From contig CM077666.1 of NCBI GenBank assembly GCA_039707655.1, positions 284,197,166 through 284,261,165 on the forward strand: DNA of 64,000 bases, in the 5' to 3' direction. Position 1 is the first letter of the stretch, and every line of letters begins with the position of its first letter. This document shows positions 12,297 through 23,420 of this stretch, piece by piece. The position numbers and the translations under genes were made by a program. A model generated the notes under the pieces. The model saw nothing but the letters and a program-made list of their open reading frames with translations, was not told where the DNA came from and did no database searches. Origin of the DNA: Elymus sibiricus. Lineage: Eukaryota > Streptophyta > Magnoliopsida > Poales > Poaceae.

Positions 12297-12704
12297 GTAT
12301 TTTTTGACAAATCTGGCCCTTTTCAACGACTTCAACCACATCTGGCCCCTAGGCAAAACTAATTCGGAATCTGGCCCCTGGGGTCGGCGCCAAGTAACAT
12401 GGCGCCGAAGTTGTACGTCTCGGCGCCATACTAAGCGGCGCCGAGATGTCCATGTTCGGTGCCATGTTATGTGGCGCCGACCCCAAAGGGCCCACAGGAA
12501 CCCTAGGGGTCAGATTTGCTCGGCGCCACACAAATATGGCGCCGAACATGTACATCTCGGCGCCGGTTAGTATGGCGCCGAGATGTACAACTTCGACGCC
12601 ATGCGGTGTGGCGCCGACCCCAGGGGCCAGATTCTGAATTAGTTTTGCCCAGGGGCCAGATGTGGTTGAAGTCGCTGAAAAGGGCCAGATTTGTCAAAAA
12701 ATAC
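12297..12704. mobile_element. Mutator-type MITE with GGCGCC-rich core
   Basis: This 408-bp element starts gtattttttgacaaatctgg and ends with the complement. Inverted repeats of more than 100 bp run inwards through ggggtcggcgcc. A perfect 9-bp duplication, gcggactgc, flanks it (12288-12296 and 12705-12713). The centre repeats the self-complementary GGCGCC hexamer at many points. The short open frames inside are by-products of the inverted repeat. It lies about 320 bp upstream of the MATE start codon. Confidence 0.88.
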
Positions 12705-12713
12705 GCGGACTGC

Positions 12714-14107
12714 GGACCCAGTCCATGTGAACCTAATTTTCAAAACTTACACCTCATTAGATATATGATGACTGCTTAGCTGACACAAAATTAGAATCAT
12801 CAATTTGAAACCCAATTCCAACGAGTTAGAATATCACCAAACGTGCAAACGTGTGCCTATGACATTTTGTCCTGCTCTGTGATTGGTTTTGCACCTTTTT
12901 TTTTCTTTTTTTTTTTTTTTGAAAAGTTGGTTGAAAACCCCGGGTCTCTGCATCATTGCGATGCACACAACCATCTTTATTAAAGTATAGTGAATAGTAT
13001 ATTGGGTTAGAAAGACATGATTTTGTGTTTTTTGGGTGTAGCTTGAACCACAGCGTATTTCCTCATGAAAATTTAAGGGGAAGTAGTATACATCCCTAGG
13101 TTCATGTGAAATTTTTTCAGATTTTTTTTGAAACTTTAAAAATATGGTTTTTGTATTTTTCAAATATCCGAGCTCCATGGAGCTCGGGATCCAAAAGCAA
13201 TTTCCCTACAACCATGTACTACACATTTAGAATTGCAGTGAATTCACATGGACATAAGGTTTTATGTTGATTTTTTCTAAGGAGTTGGTTTCGCTTCTTT
13301 CCTCACCCCGTGTTGTATCCAAGTAAAAAAAAAATAGAATCATGGTTGCATAAAAATGATAAAAGTCCAAATCCAACTTAAATTTTTTGTAACGCACAAC
13401 CTAGCCACACATTATTGCATTTTTTTTACATCAAAACCTTCACTTATTCATCGGTAATCAATGTTACATCATTCATATATGATGGCATTAACTGTTGGTC
13501 AAAGTTTATATCTTCAGATGTGTGCTCCGCCGTAATTGGCAGAGGGTAGGATAACACAGTCTGCGCATAAGTAGGGGTATATATATGTGTGTACAGGTAT
13601 AAAATATTTCCCCTGATAGTGAGCTCAATAGCTATACGTGACTGGTTCTTGTCAAAATGGGGACTGGAACTTGTGAACGTCTAGAAGCAGAAATATTATT
13701 GTTTGACTTACCCTGGGTACGGTACTAGAAAGTCGGCACGATTTCTCGTCGGTAACGGTAAGCATTTGCAAGTTGGTGAATGAGCATGCATGTACTGAGC
13801 TCCTCAGTCCTCTCCTGCCTGCAATTTTAGTTTAGTTTATTTTGCCACCACAGCAACTGCCTCGGTTTTCCTTCCCACAGTACGATACGATGACGGCGAC
13901 GATGGCAACGCGTATGGCTATTATTTTCGCCCATGTTATCTTCAACTATCTGAAATTCTTCACAAGACTTATTAATTAATTGTCCTTGGAGTCGTTCCTT
14001 GCCGGTCTTCTTTAGATTGTCCTTATAAGTTATAACAAACTAAATTAAGACGATGGGCGTTAGCAGCCAGGCATATGCCATTCAATTCAGGGAGAGCATA
14101 TTTTTCT
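12714..14107. other. Intergenic DNA, no gene seen
   Basis: AT-rich sequence with a T-tract at 12897-12920 and a 20-bp perfect palindrome at 13168-13187 (ccgagctccatggagctcgg), which resembles the end of the fold-back element at 41.6 kb. No coding signal was found up to the MULE target duplication. Confidence 0.5.
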
Positions 14108-14116
14108 AGCAAAGTC

Positions 14117-14331
14117 GAGTTAATTGCGCGTTGGTACCACATTTCGGGCAGTGTTTGCGGATTGGTACCAGTTTTGATAATTTTTAAGTGTCAGTACCGA
14201 GTTTCGGGCAAGACGTTGCAAATCGGGCTAATCTCTATATTTCGACGTATTGACGTTGTAACTGACTGCCCGGGCCCGCATGTCAGCTGTCACGCTGGCG
14301 AATCACGCTGCGGTCCGGCTCGAACCGGTTC
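14117..14331 (+). repeat. Left TIR of the MULE
   Basis: This begins gagttaattgcgcgttggta and matches the right TIR in reverse complement over 215 bp without gaps, with 9 mismatches by eye (about 96% identity). Its GC-rich inner end lies about 130 bp before the GRF gene start, so it probably contains that gene's promoter. Confidence 0.95.
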
Positions 14332-14458
14332 TGGCTCCCTCCCCGCCGCCCGGGCAGTCAGTTCTTCCTCTCCTTCATCTCCTTCCTCCTCGCTCCTGGC
14401 TCCCTCCCCGCCGCCCGCGTCGCCGCCCGCAGTACCGCCGCCCCGGACCGCCGCCGCC

Positions 14459-16027
14459 ATGGTTTTGGAAGACGAAAGCAGTGACGACACGTCTAGCCTA
14501 CCGTACCTGCACCCGACCTCATCCACCGACGGGCTTAACCAGGTCAGTTCACACTCGTTCACTTGAGCTAGGTTTAGGGTTAGGGTTTCAGAATTGGGGC
14601 TTTTTGATTTGGGTGATTTAGCTGGGTTTTGATTTGGGCATTTTGTTTGTACGAGCTTGTGCAGGTCCCTTTCAGCCTTGAAGATCCCGATTACAAGGGG
14701 CTTGAGCTGGATCTGATGGTCTTCTGTGAGAAGCACGGCAAGGCATCGGAGAGGCTTGTTGCCTTTGAAGGAACAGACACAGGAAGAAGGTTCTTAGCAT
14801 GTGCAGAGCCGGTATGATCCATTCATTGTTCACTGGCAAAGGATCTATGGCTGTATGGTTAGGTTTCGGAAAGGGTCACATTGGTACATGCTTGTTTATT
14901 TATGGATCATCCATTGTTGGCTTGACAGTATGTAGTGCATATGGTCTTGTAGTGATGCAAAATGTTTAGTTCATGGTAGTTATATTTTGTAGTGTATATG
15001 GTCTTGTTCTGATGCTAGATATTTTGCTTGACACCATCTAGTGCATATGCTTTTGCAGTAGGAGTTGCTTACCAACAAAGTGTTGAATGATGAACAATTT
15101 AGGTCACAATTTAGCTTGAGTAGTTAAAATGTAGTGCATATGCTTTTGCAGTTGGAGCTGATTACCAACATACTGTTGAATGATGAACATGGAGTATGTA
15201 GTGCATATGCTTTAGCAGTTGAACAATTTTGCAGTTGGAGCTTGCTCTTGTTTTGTAGCTGAGTACCAAAATGTAGTTCAAATCTTTCGTTGAATGGTGC
15301 TGTAATTTTGGGATGCACATGCTGTTATTTTGTGGGTAGGTACAATTACCAATTTAGCTAGGGTACTGTTACCAAACTATGGTTTAAACTAATTGATGCA
15401 TTTGTTATTACCAATGTAGGTTGGGTACTGTTAATTTGCAGTGCTCTTGCTCTTCTTCTCTATTTACCTGGGGGATGAACTCACTTGCTGTTGTTGCTCT
15501 TTTTGCAGGAAGGGCATAATTGTGGGTTTGTTGAATGGGTTGATCACCAGTGGCCCCCAACAATGCAGAATGCATTGTTGAAGCTGTGGGCAATGGTTGA
15601 AGATAGCAAGAGTGCTAGGGTGAATGATAATCTTGAAAGTGCTTTAGCAATTCACCATCTGACAGAAGAGAAGAACAAGCTGGAGGCCAACTATGACAAG
15701 TTAGTCCAAGATGTGCAGGAACTTATGAACTTCCAGGAGGAAAGGGTGCTGGATTTCAGTTATCTGCAGTCTAACCTTACATATCAGCAGCAATGCAGAA
15801 GTGAACTGGTGGCTGATATGAAGGCAGAGATGGCAAAGAAAGATGCAGAGACCCAAAAGCTTAATCAGAAGTATGAACTCCTGGTTAACCTGACAAGTGC
15901 TCAAGCAACTGTCATCCAGAACATGAAGTTGAAGAATATGAAAGAGAAGGAATTGCTGAGTGAAGGTAGGATGAAATTGGAGTCTCAGAATGCAGAGCTC
16001 ACAAAGTCTGAGGAGAAGCTCACCTAG
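14459..16027 (+). CDS. GRF-type zinc finger / coiled-coil protein in the mudrB position (249 aa, 3 exons)
   Basis: Exons 14459-14542, 14665-14811 and 15509-16027 join in frame with GT-AG borders. After an acidic N-terminus (LEDESSDD), residues 49-87 form a GRF-like zinc finger: C49, H52, C74 and C82 as ligands, with RLVAFEG.DTGRRFLAC and NCGFVEW.D..WP. Residues from about 115 to the end are a long heptad-like coiled coil rich in Glu, Lys and Leu. GRF fingers in other proteins (for example APE2, TOP3A, NEIL3) bind single-stranded nucleic acid, which would suit a transposition accessory factor, but that role is inferred. The gene starts just inside the left TIR and faces mudrA. A frame slip near 16020 truncates it: the coiled coil continues in another frame to a stop at 16186-16188. 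It may be an element gene or a captured host gene. Confidence 0.75.
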
Positions 16028-16188
16028 AGAAGCTAGAGTTGAAGCTTCAGGTTGCTGATCTGCTTAAGGGAAAGGAAAAGCATAGTGAAGAGAAGGGCCA
16101 GCTAGAGCTTCAGATTGCTGAGCTCATGAAGGGAGAGGAGAAGCTCAAGCAGATGATCAAGGGGATCCAGGCCATCTTAGAGAACTGA
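16028..16188 (+). pseudogene. Out-of-frame remainder of the GRF gene coiled coil
   Basis: Directly after the TAG at 16025-16027 an open frame shifted against exon 3 reads LEKLELKLQVADLL and ends MIKGIQAILEN before TGA at 16186-16188. It has the same Leu/Lys/Glu heptad texture and repeats an EKL..ELQ.AEL phrase. A one-base loss at the junction is the simplest explanation, and it would remove about 50 residues from the coiled coil. Confidence 0.7.
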
Positions 16189-16582
16189 ACAAGATGAATA
16201 TGAGATTAGTGGGCATTGCTGACCTTTTGGGAAGGATGGTTGTGTAATGACCTAGTAACTTAGAATTATGGTTGTGTAGTGTATGGTTGTACTAATTGTG
16301 AACTCTGGCTGTGTATGTATGTAGCAGTTATGCTATTCATCCTTTTGTGAGCAAAGGATGAAGTATGCATTTCAACTCCACTATGTATTGTGAACAATGG
16401 TTGTGTATGCCTAAAATATGTTGAACTCCACTAAGTATTGTGTGCTATGATTGCTATACTAAAAATTATGAGATATCATGCATTGGAAGATGGATCAGAT
16501 ATAGTAGATGCTTATGTTGTAGTGCCTCAATATTATGTTCATTATGGGATTAGTTGTTTATAGTGCCTCAATATTACGTTGA

Positions 16583-18178
16583 TTATTGGTTTTGGTGGTT
16601 CCGTCGACCCCGATCCACCATATACCCTAAATACTAGGTTTTGGTGGTTCGGTCGACCCCGATTCACCATTAACCCTAAAGAGACTAGGTTTTGGTGGTT
16701 CCGTCGACCCCGAGCCACCATAAACCCTAAGGACTAGGTTTTGGTGTTTCCGTCGACCCGAGCCACCATTAACCCTAAAGACTAGGTTAGCGTGGTTCCG
16801 TCGACCACGATCCACCATAAACCCTAAAGACTAGGTTTTGGTGGTTCGGTCGACACCGATTCACCATAAACCCTAAACACTAGGTTTTGTTGGTTCCGTC
16901 GACCCCGAGCCACCATAAACCCTAAGGACTAGGTTTTGGTGTTTCCGTCGACCCGAGCCACCATTAACCCTAAAGACTAGGTTAGCGTGGTTCCGTCGAC
17001 CACGATCCACCATAAACCCTAAAGACTTGGTTTTGGTGGTTCGGTCGACCCCGATTCACCATAAACCCTAAACACTAGGTTTTGTTGGTTCCGTCGACCC
17101 CGAGCCACCATTAACCCTAAAGAGACTAGGTTTTGGAGGTTCCGTCGACCCCGAGCCACCATTAACCCTAAAGACTAGGTTTTGGTGTTTCCGTCGACCC
17201 CGAGCTACCATTAACCCTAAAGACTAGGTTTTGGTGGTTCCGTCGACCCCGATTCACCATTAACCCTAAAGAGACTAGGTTTTCGTGGTTCCGTCGACCC
17301 CGAGCCACCATTAACCCTAAAGAGACTAGGTTTTGGTGGTTCCGTCGACCCCGATTCACCATAAACCCTAAACACTAGGTTTTGGTGTTTCCGTCGACCC
17401 CGAGCCACCATTAACCCTAAAGACTAGGTTTTGGTGGTTCCGTCAACCCCGATTCACCATTAACCCTAAAGAGACTAGGTTTTGGTGGTTCCGTCGACCC
17501 CGAGCCACCATTAACCATAAAGACTAGGTTTTGGTGTTTCCGTCGACCCGAGCCACCATTAACCCTAAAGACTAGGTTAGCGTGGTTCCGTCGACCCCGA
17601 TCCACCATAAACCCTAAAGACTAGGTTTTGGTGGTTCGGTCGACCCTGATTCACCATAAACCCTAAACACTAGGTTTTGTTGGTTCCATCGACCCCGAGC
17701 CACCATTAACCCTAAAGACTAGGTTAGCGTGGTTCCGTCGACCCCGAGCCACCATTAACCCTAAAGACTAGGTTTTGGTGGTTCCGTCGACCCCGATTCA
17801 ACATAAACCCTAAAGACTAGGTTAGCGTGTTTCCGTCGACCCCGAGACACCATTAACCCTAAAGACTACGTTAGCGTGGTTCCGTCGACCCCAATTCACC
17901 ATAAACCTAAAGACTAGGTTTTGGTGGTTCCGTCGACCCCGATTCACCATAAACCCTAAACACTAGGTTAGCGTGTTTCCGTCGACCCGAGCCACCATTA
18001 ACCCTAAAGACTAGGTTAGCGTGGTTCCGTCGACCCCGATCCACCATAAACCCTAAAGACTAGGTTTTGGTGGTTCGGTCGACCCCGATTCACCATAAAC
18101 CCTAAACACTAGGTTTTGGTGGTTCGGTCGACCTCGATTCACCATAAACCCTAAACACTAGGTTTTGTTGGTTCCATC
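16583..18178. repeat. 49-bp minisatellite with telomere-type motif, left block (about 32 units)
   Basis: Head-to-tail units of about 49 bp consist of a 'taggttttggtggttccg' half, a SalI site gtcgac, and 'gagccaccattaaccctaaa'. Each unit carries CCCTAAA, and units with 'cataaaccctaaa' contain the plant telo-box AAACCCTAA. Unit variants (gattcacc/gagccacc, ttttggtgg/ttagcgtgg) alternate in a higher-order pattern. Minus-strand open frames here are only a consequence of the repeat. The array begins about 400 bp after the end of the GRF gene. Confidence 0.95.
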
Positions 18179-18460
18179 TGATGGAAATATGCCCTAGAGG
18201 CAATAATAAAGTTGTTATTATTTTATATTTCCTTGTTCATGATAAAGGTTTATTATTCATGCTAGAATTGTATTGACCGGAAACTTAAATACATGTGTGA
18301 ATACATAAACAAATACCGTGTCCCTAGTGAGCCTCTACTAGACTAGCTCGTTGATCAAAGATGGTTAAGGTTTCCTAACCATAGACATGAGTTGTCATTT
18401 GATAACGGGATCACATCATTAGGAGAATGATGTGATGGACAAGACCCATCCGTTAGCTTA
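18179..18460 (+). repeat. Truncated 5' LTR of the copia element
   Basis: The first 282 bp of the LTR match 20552-20833 without a visible difference. At 18460/18461 the sequence jumps from 'ccgttagctta' straight into integrase coding sequence. This is the left border of a large internal deletion. Confidence 0.9.
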
Positions 18461-20464
18461 ATTGAAACGACACCGTATGAACTATGGTTTGGCAAGAAAC
18501 CTAAGCTGTCGTTTCTTAAAGTTTGGGGATGCGATGCTTATGTGAAAAAGCTTCAACCTGATAAGCTCGAACCCAAAGCGGAGAAGTGCGTCTTCATAGG
18601 ATACCCTAAAGAAACAATTGGGTACACCTTCTACCACAGATCCGAAGGCAAGGTCTTTGTTGCCAAGAATGGGTCCTTTCTAGAGAAGGAGTTTCTCTCG
18701 AAAGAAGTAAGTGGGAGGAAAGTAGAACTTGATGAGGTAATTGTACCTTCTCTCGAATTGGAAAGTAGCTCATCAGAGAAAACCGTTCCCGTGATGCCTA
18801 CACCAATAAGAGAGGAAGATAATGATAAAGATCATGAAACTTCAGATCAAGTTACTACTGAACTTCGTAGGTCGACTAGAGTACGTTCCGCACCAGAGTG
18901 GTACGGTAATCCTGTTCTGGAAGTTATGTTGTTAGACAACGGCGAACCTACGAACTATGAAGAAGCTATGATAAGCCCGGATTCCGACAAATGGCTTGAG
19001 GCCATGAAATCTGAGATATGATCCATGTATGAGAACAAAGTGTGGACTTTGGTGGACTTGCCCGATGATCGGCAAGCCATTGAGAATAAATGGATTTTTA
19101 AGAGGAAGACGGATGCTGACGGTAATATCACTGTCTACAAAGCTCGACTTGTCGCGAAAGGTTTTCAACAAGTTCAAGGGGTTGACTACGATGAGACTTT
19201 CTCACCCGTAGCGATGCTTAAGTCTGTCCGAATCATGTTAGCAATTGCCGCATTTTATGATTATGAAATCTGGCAAATGGATGTCAAAACTGCATTCCTT
19301 AATGGTTTTCTCAAAGAAGAGTTGTATATGATGCAACCAGAAGGTTTTGTCGATCCTAAGGGTGCTAACAAAGTGTGCAAGCTCCAGCGATCCATCTTTG
19401 CACTGGTGCAAGCATCTCGGAGTTAGAATATACGCTTTGATGAGGTGATCAAAGCATATGGTTTTGTACAGACTTACGGTGAAGCCTGTATTTACAAGAA
19501 AGTGAGTGGGAGCTCTGTAGCATTTCTAATATTATATGTGGATGACATATTGTTGATTGGAAATGATATATAATTTCTGGATGGCATAAAGGGATACTTG
19601 AATAAGAATTTTTCAATGAAAGACCTCAGTGAAGCTGCTTATATATTGGGCATCAAGATCTATAGATATAGATCAAGACGCTTGATAGGACTTTCACAAA
19701 GCACATACCTTGACAAAGTTTTGAAGAAGTTCAAAATGAATCAGTCAAAGAAAGGGTTCTTGCCTGTCTTGCAAGGTGTGAAGTTGAGTCAGACTCAATG
19801 CCCGACCACGGCAGAAGATATAGAGAAAATGAAAGTCATTCCCTATGCCTCAGCCATAGGTTCTATTATGTATGCCATGCTGTGTACCAGACCTGATGTG
19901 TGCCTTGCCATAAGTTTGGCAGGGAGGTACCAGAGTAATCCAGGAGTGGATCACTGGACAGCGGTCAAGAATATCCTGAAGTACCTGAAAAGGACCAAGG
20001 ACATGTTTCTCGTTTATGGAGGTGATGAAGAGCTCGTCGTAAAGGGTTACGTCGATGCAAGCTTCGACACTGATCCGGATGACTCTAAGTCACAAACCGG
20101 ATACGTATTTATATTAAATGGTGGAGCTGTCAGTTGGTGCAGTTCCAAGCAGAGCGTCGTGGCGGGATCTACGTGTGAAGCGGAATACATAGCTGCTTCG
20201 GAAGCAGCACATGAAGGAGTCTGGATGAAGGAGTTCATATCCGATCTAGGTGTAATACCTAGTGCATCGGGTCCAATGACAATCTTTTGTGACAACACTG
20301 GAGCAATTGCCATAGCCAAGGAGCCCAGGTTTCACAAGAAGACCAAACACATCAAGAGGCGCTTCAACTCCATTCGTGAATATGTCAAGGATGGAGACAT
20401 AGAAATTTGCAAAGTACACACGGATCTGAATGTGGCAGACCCGTTGACTAAGCCTCTTCCATGA
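18461..20464 (+). pseudogene. Copia pol remnant (end of integrase, reverse transcriptase, RNase H)
   Basis: One frame runs from 18461 to the TGA at 20462-20464. It starts in the integrase C-terminal region (PYELWFGKKP, VFIGYPKETIGY), passes the reverse transcriptase (KARLVAKGFQQ, WQMDVKTAFLNG, YVDDILLIGND) and ends in RNase H (GYVDASFDTDPDD, KHIKRRF, ADPLTKPLP). There is no frameshift, but three in-frame stops break it at 19019-19021, 19424-19426 and about 19571. The missing gag, protease and most of integrase make it non-autonomous in any case. Confidence 0.9.
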
Positions 20465-20551
20465 GCAAAACATGATCAGCACCAAGACTCCATGGGTGTT
20501 AGATTCATTACTATGTAATCTAGATTATTGACTCTAGTGCAAGTGGGAGAC

Positions 20552-22295
20552 TGATGGAAATATGCCCTAGAGGCAATAATAAAGTTGTTATTATTTTATA
20601 TTTCCTTGTTCATGATAAAGGTTTATTATTCATGCTAGAATTGTATTGACCGGAAACTTAAATACATGTGTGAATACATAAACAAATACCGTGTCCCTAG
20701 TGAGCCTCTACTAGACTAGCTCGTTGATCAAAGATGGTTAAGGTTTCCTAACCATAGACATGAGTTGTCATTTGATAACGGGATCACATCATTAGGAGAA
20801 TGATGTGATGGACAAGACCCATCCGTTAGCTTAGCATATGATCGTTCTGTTTATTGCTACTGCTTTCTTGAATGTCAAATACATGTTCCTCAGACCATGA
20901 GATCATGCAACTCCCGGATACCGGAGGAATACCTTGTGTGCTATCAAACGTCACAACGTAACTGGGTGATCATAAAGATGCTCTACAGGTATCTCCGAAG
21001 GTGTCTGTTGAGTTGGCATGGATCGAAACTGGGATTTGTCACTCCGTGTTTCGGAGAGGTATCTCTGGGCCCTCTCGGTAATGCACATCATAAGAAGCTT
21101 GCAAGCAAAGTGACTAAGGAGTTAGTTACGGGATGATGTATTACGGAACGAGTAAAGAGACTTGCCAGTAACGAGATTGAACTAGGTATGGAGATACCGA
21201 CAATCGAATCTCGGGCAAGTAACATACCGACGGACAAAGGGAATTATGTATGTTGTCATTGCGGTTCGACCGATAAGATCTTCGTGGAATATGTAGGAAC
21301 CAATATGAGCATCCAGGTTCCGCTATTGGTTATTGACCGGAGAGGCGTCTCAGTCATGTCTACATCATTCCCGAACCCATAGGGTCTGCACGCTTAACGT
21401 TCGTTGACGATATAGTGTTATATGAGTTATGTGAATTGGTAACCGAATATTGTTCGGAGTCCCGGATGAGATCCCGGACGTCACGAGGAGTCTCGGAATG
21501 GTCGATAGGTAAAGATTTATATATGGGAAGTCATACTTTGGGTTCCGGAAAAGGTGCAGTTTTTTTCGGTATTGTACCGGGAAGCTTCCAGAAGGTTCCG
21601 GAGGATTCCGGAGGGGTCCGGAAGTCCACAAGTGGGTCCACCACGTCCCAAGGGCTGGCATGGGCTAAGGGGAGGCGCCCTGGCCTTATTGGGCCAGGCG
21701 CACCAAGTCCTCAAAAGCCCACGCAGCTAGGGAAGGAAAAAGGGAGAGTCCTAGTAGGAATAGGATTGGACTTTGGAGTCCAAGTCCACGTGTGTACTAT
21801 TCACGGTTACTGTTCACGTGGCACTATTCCTTCTACTCCAAGCCCCTACACATATATAAATAGAGGAGAGGGGGGCGCCCCAAAGGAGACACAACATTGT
21901 CTTAGCCGTGTGCGGCGCCCCCCTCCACAGTTCCATCCCTCGGTCATATTTTCGCAGTGCTTGGGCGAAGCCCTGCGGAGATAGCATCACCATCACCGTC
22001 ACCACGCCGTCGTGCTGCCGGAACTCATCCACTACCTCGCCGTCTTGCTGGATCAAGAAGTCGAGGACGTCACCGAGCTGAACGTGTGCTGGACGCGGAG
22101 GTGTCGTACGTTCGGTACTCGGTCGGTTGGATCGTGAAGTTGTTCGACGACATCAACCGCGTTGTTCTAACGCTTCCGCTTACGGTCTACGAGGGTACGT
22201 AGACACACTCCCCCTCTCGTAGCTATGCATCTCCATGGATAGATCTTGCGTGTGCGTAGAATTTTTTTTTGTTTTCCATGCAACGTTCCCCAACA
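20552..22295 (+). repeat. Complete 3' LTR of the copia element (1744 bp)
   Basis: A purine-rich tract (caagtgggaga) directly precedes it, as expected of a polypurine tract. A TATA-like tatataaata lies at about 21853-21862, where the LTR promoter of this family is expected. It ends attttttttt gttttccatg then aacgttccccaaca. Confidence 0.9.
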
Positions 22296-22715
22296 CCGTC
22301 GACCCCGAGCCACCATTAACCCTAAAGACTAGGTTAGCGTGGACCCTAAAGACTAGGTTTTGGTGGTTCCATCGACCCCAATTCACCATAAACCCTAAAG
22401 ACTAGGTTAGCGTGTTTTCGTCGACCCCGAGACACCATTAACCCTAAAGACTAGGTTAGCGTGGTTCCGTCGACCCCAATTCACCATAAACCTAACGACT
22501 AGGTTTTGGTGGTTCCGTCGACCCCGATTCACCATAAACCCTAAACACTAGGTTAGCGTGTTTCCGTCGACCCGAGCCACCATTAACCCTAAACACTAGG
22601 TTAGCGTGGTTCCGTCGACCCCGAGCCACCATTAACCCTAAAGACTAGGTTAGCGTGGTTCCGTCGACCCCGAGCCACCATTAACCCTAAAGACTAGGTT
22701 AGCGTGGTTCCGTCG
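22296..22715. repeat. 49-bp minisatellite, right block (about 9 units)
   Basis: This continues the left block after the copia insertion. The first unit resumes at ccgtcgaccccgag, in register with the left block once the copia and its duplication are removed. The last units are nearly identical 'ttagcgtgg' variants. The array ends at 22715, 0.4 kb beyond the copia and on the mudrA 3' side. Confidence 0.93.
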
Positions 22716-23123
22716 ACCCCGAGAAACAATGTCAACAATCTATCAACATGCCCATCAATATGTTCATTAATCCATTAACATGTCATCATCAATATATATC
22801 CAGAAATGACATTAATCTTTCAACATATCAAGCATTATATATCCATCCACATGAGCAAATAGCAAAACAATGACATTAATCTTTCAACATATCAAGCATT
22901 ATATATCCATCCAGCAGTGCCATCAATCCATGAACAGGATCCCCAACAGAACCATCAAGTTATCCATCAAGAGAACCATAAACAAACCATCAAGTAGACT
23001 TAGCAGTGGCATCAAACCAAAATAAAACACATTGTAGCATCAGCAGAAGTTGCTGCAGTGGCATCAAACCAAAATAAAACACATTGTAGCATCAACAGAA
23101 GTTTACATGGCACATCATGCCAT
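22716..23123. repeat. mudrA 3' region with short tandem duplications
   Basis: There is no gene. An 'aatgacattaatctttcaac' block occurs twice (about 22805 and 22870), and a block of about 50 bp containing gtggcatcaaaccaaaataa is duplicated at about 23005-23100. This is probably the 3' UTR and flank of the transposase gene. Confidence 0.6.
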
Positions 23124-23420
23124 TCAGTGGTTTCCACTAGCTGTGAAAAAGGCCATCCAGCCAGTGTGTGTACCATCACTAGGTGGAGGAGCACTAGAAG
23201 TTGAGGCAGCATACTGCATTGGGGCAGAGAATGGCCTTGAAGTACCTACAACACCTCTCCCAGCAGCACCTGTTGCAGATCTTGAAGATTGAGCGACAGT
23301 ATCACCTCTTGCAAAAGATGCTCTTCCAGTTCCTCTTCCACCAGCAGCCCTTCTTCCACCACCTCTACCAGCACCACTTCCAGATCTTCCTTCACCACCT
23401 CTTCCAGCAGCACTTCCAGA

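Larger units (their letters stand above)
18179..22295 (+). mobile_element. Copia retrotransposon, BARE1/Angela/WIS type, internally deleted
   Basis: The element starts tgatggaaatatgccctaga and ends caacgttccccaaca (TG...CA). It is flanked by ccatc (18174-18178) and ccgtc (22296-22300), a 5-bp duplication with one change. The 5' LTR is cut to 282 bp and joined directly to integrase sequence, so the primer-binding site, gag, protease and most of integrase are missing. The pol remnant and a complete 1744-bp 3' LTR follow. The 282 shared LTR bases look identical, so insertion was recent. It sits inside the MULE minisatellite. Confidence 0.92.

Noticed and set aside
12349..12697. Frames with repeated SAPLSMAPRRT-like protein
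   Set aside because: They lie wholly inside the inverted repeats of the Mutator MITE and mirror each other on both strands.
16583..18178. Minus-strand frames with repeated MVNRGRRNHQNLV-like protein
   Set aside because: The 49-bp unit is read through in a fixed pattern, so the protein repeats come from the minisatellite. No start context, splice site or domain supports a gene.
16583..22715. CRISPR-like or interstitial telomere array
   Set aside because: Repeats are adjacent without spacers, and the telomere heptamer occurs once per 49 bp, not in tandem, so it is neither a CRISPR array nor a true interstitial telomere.
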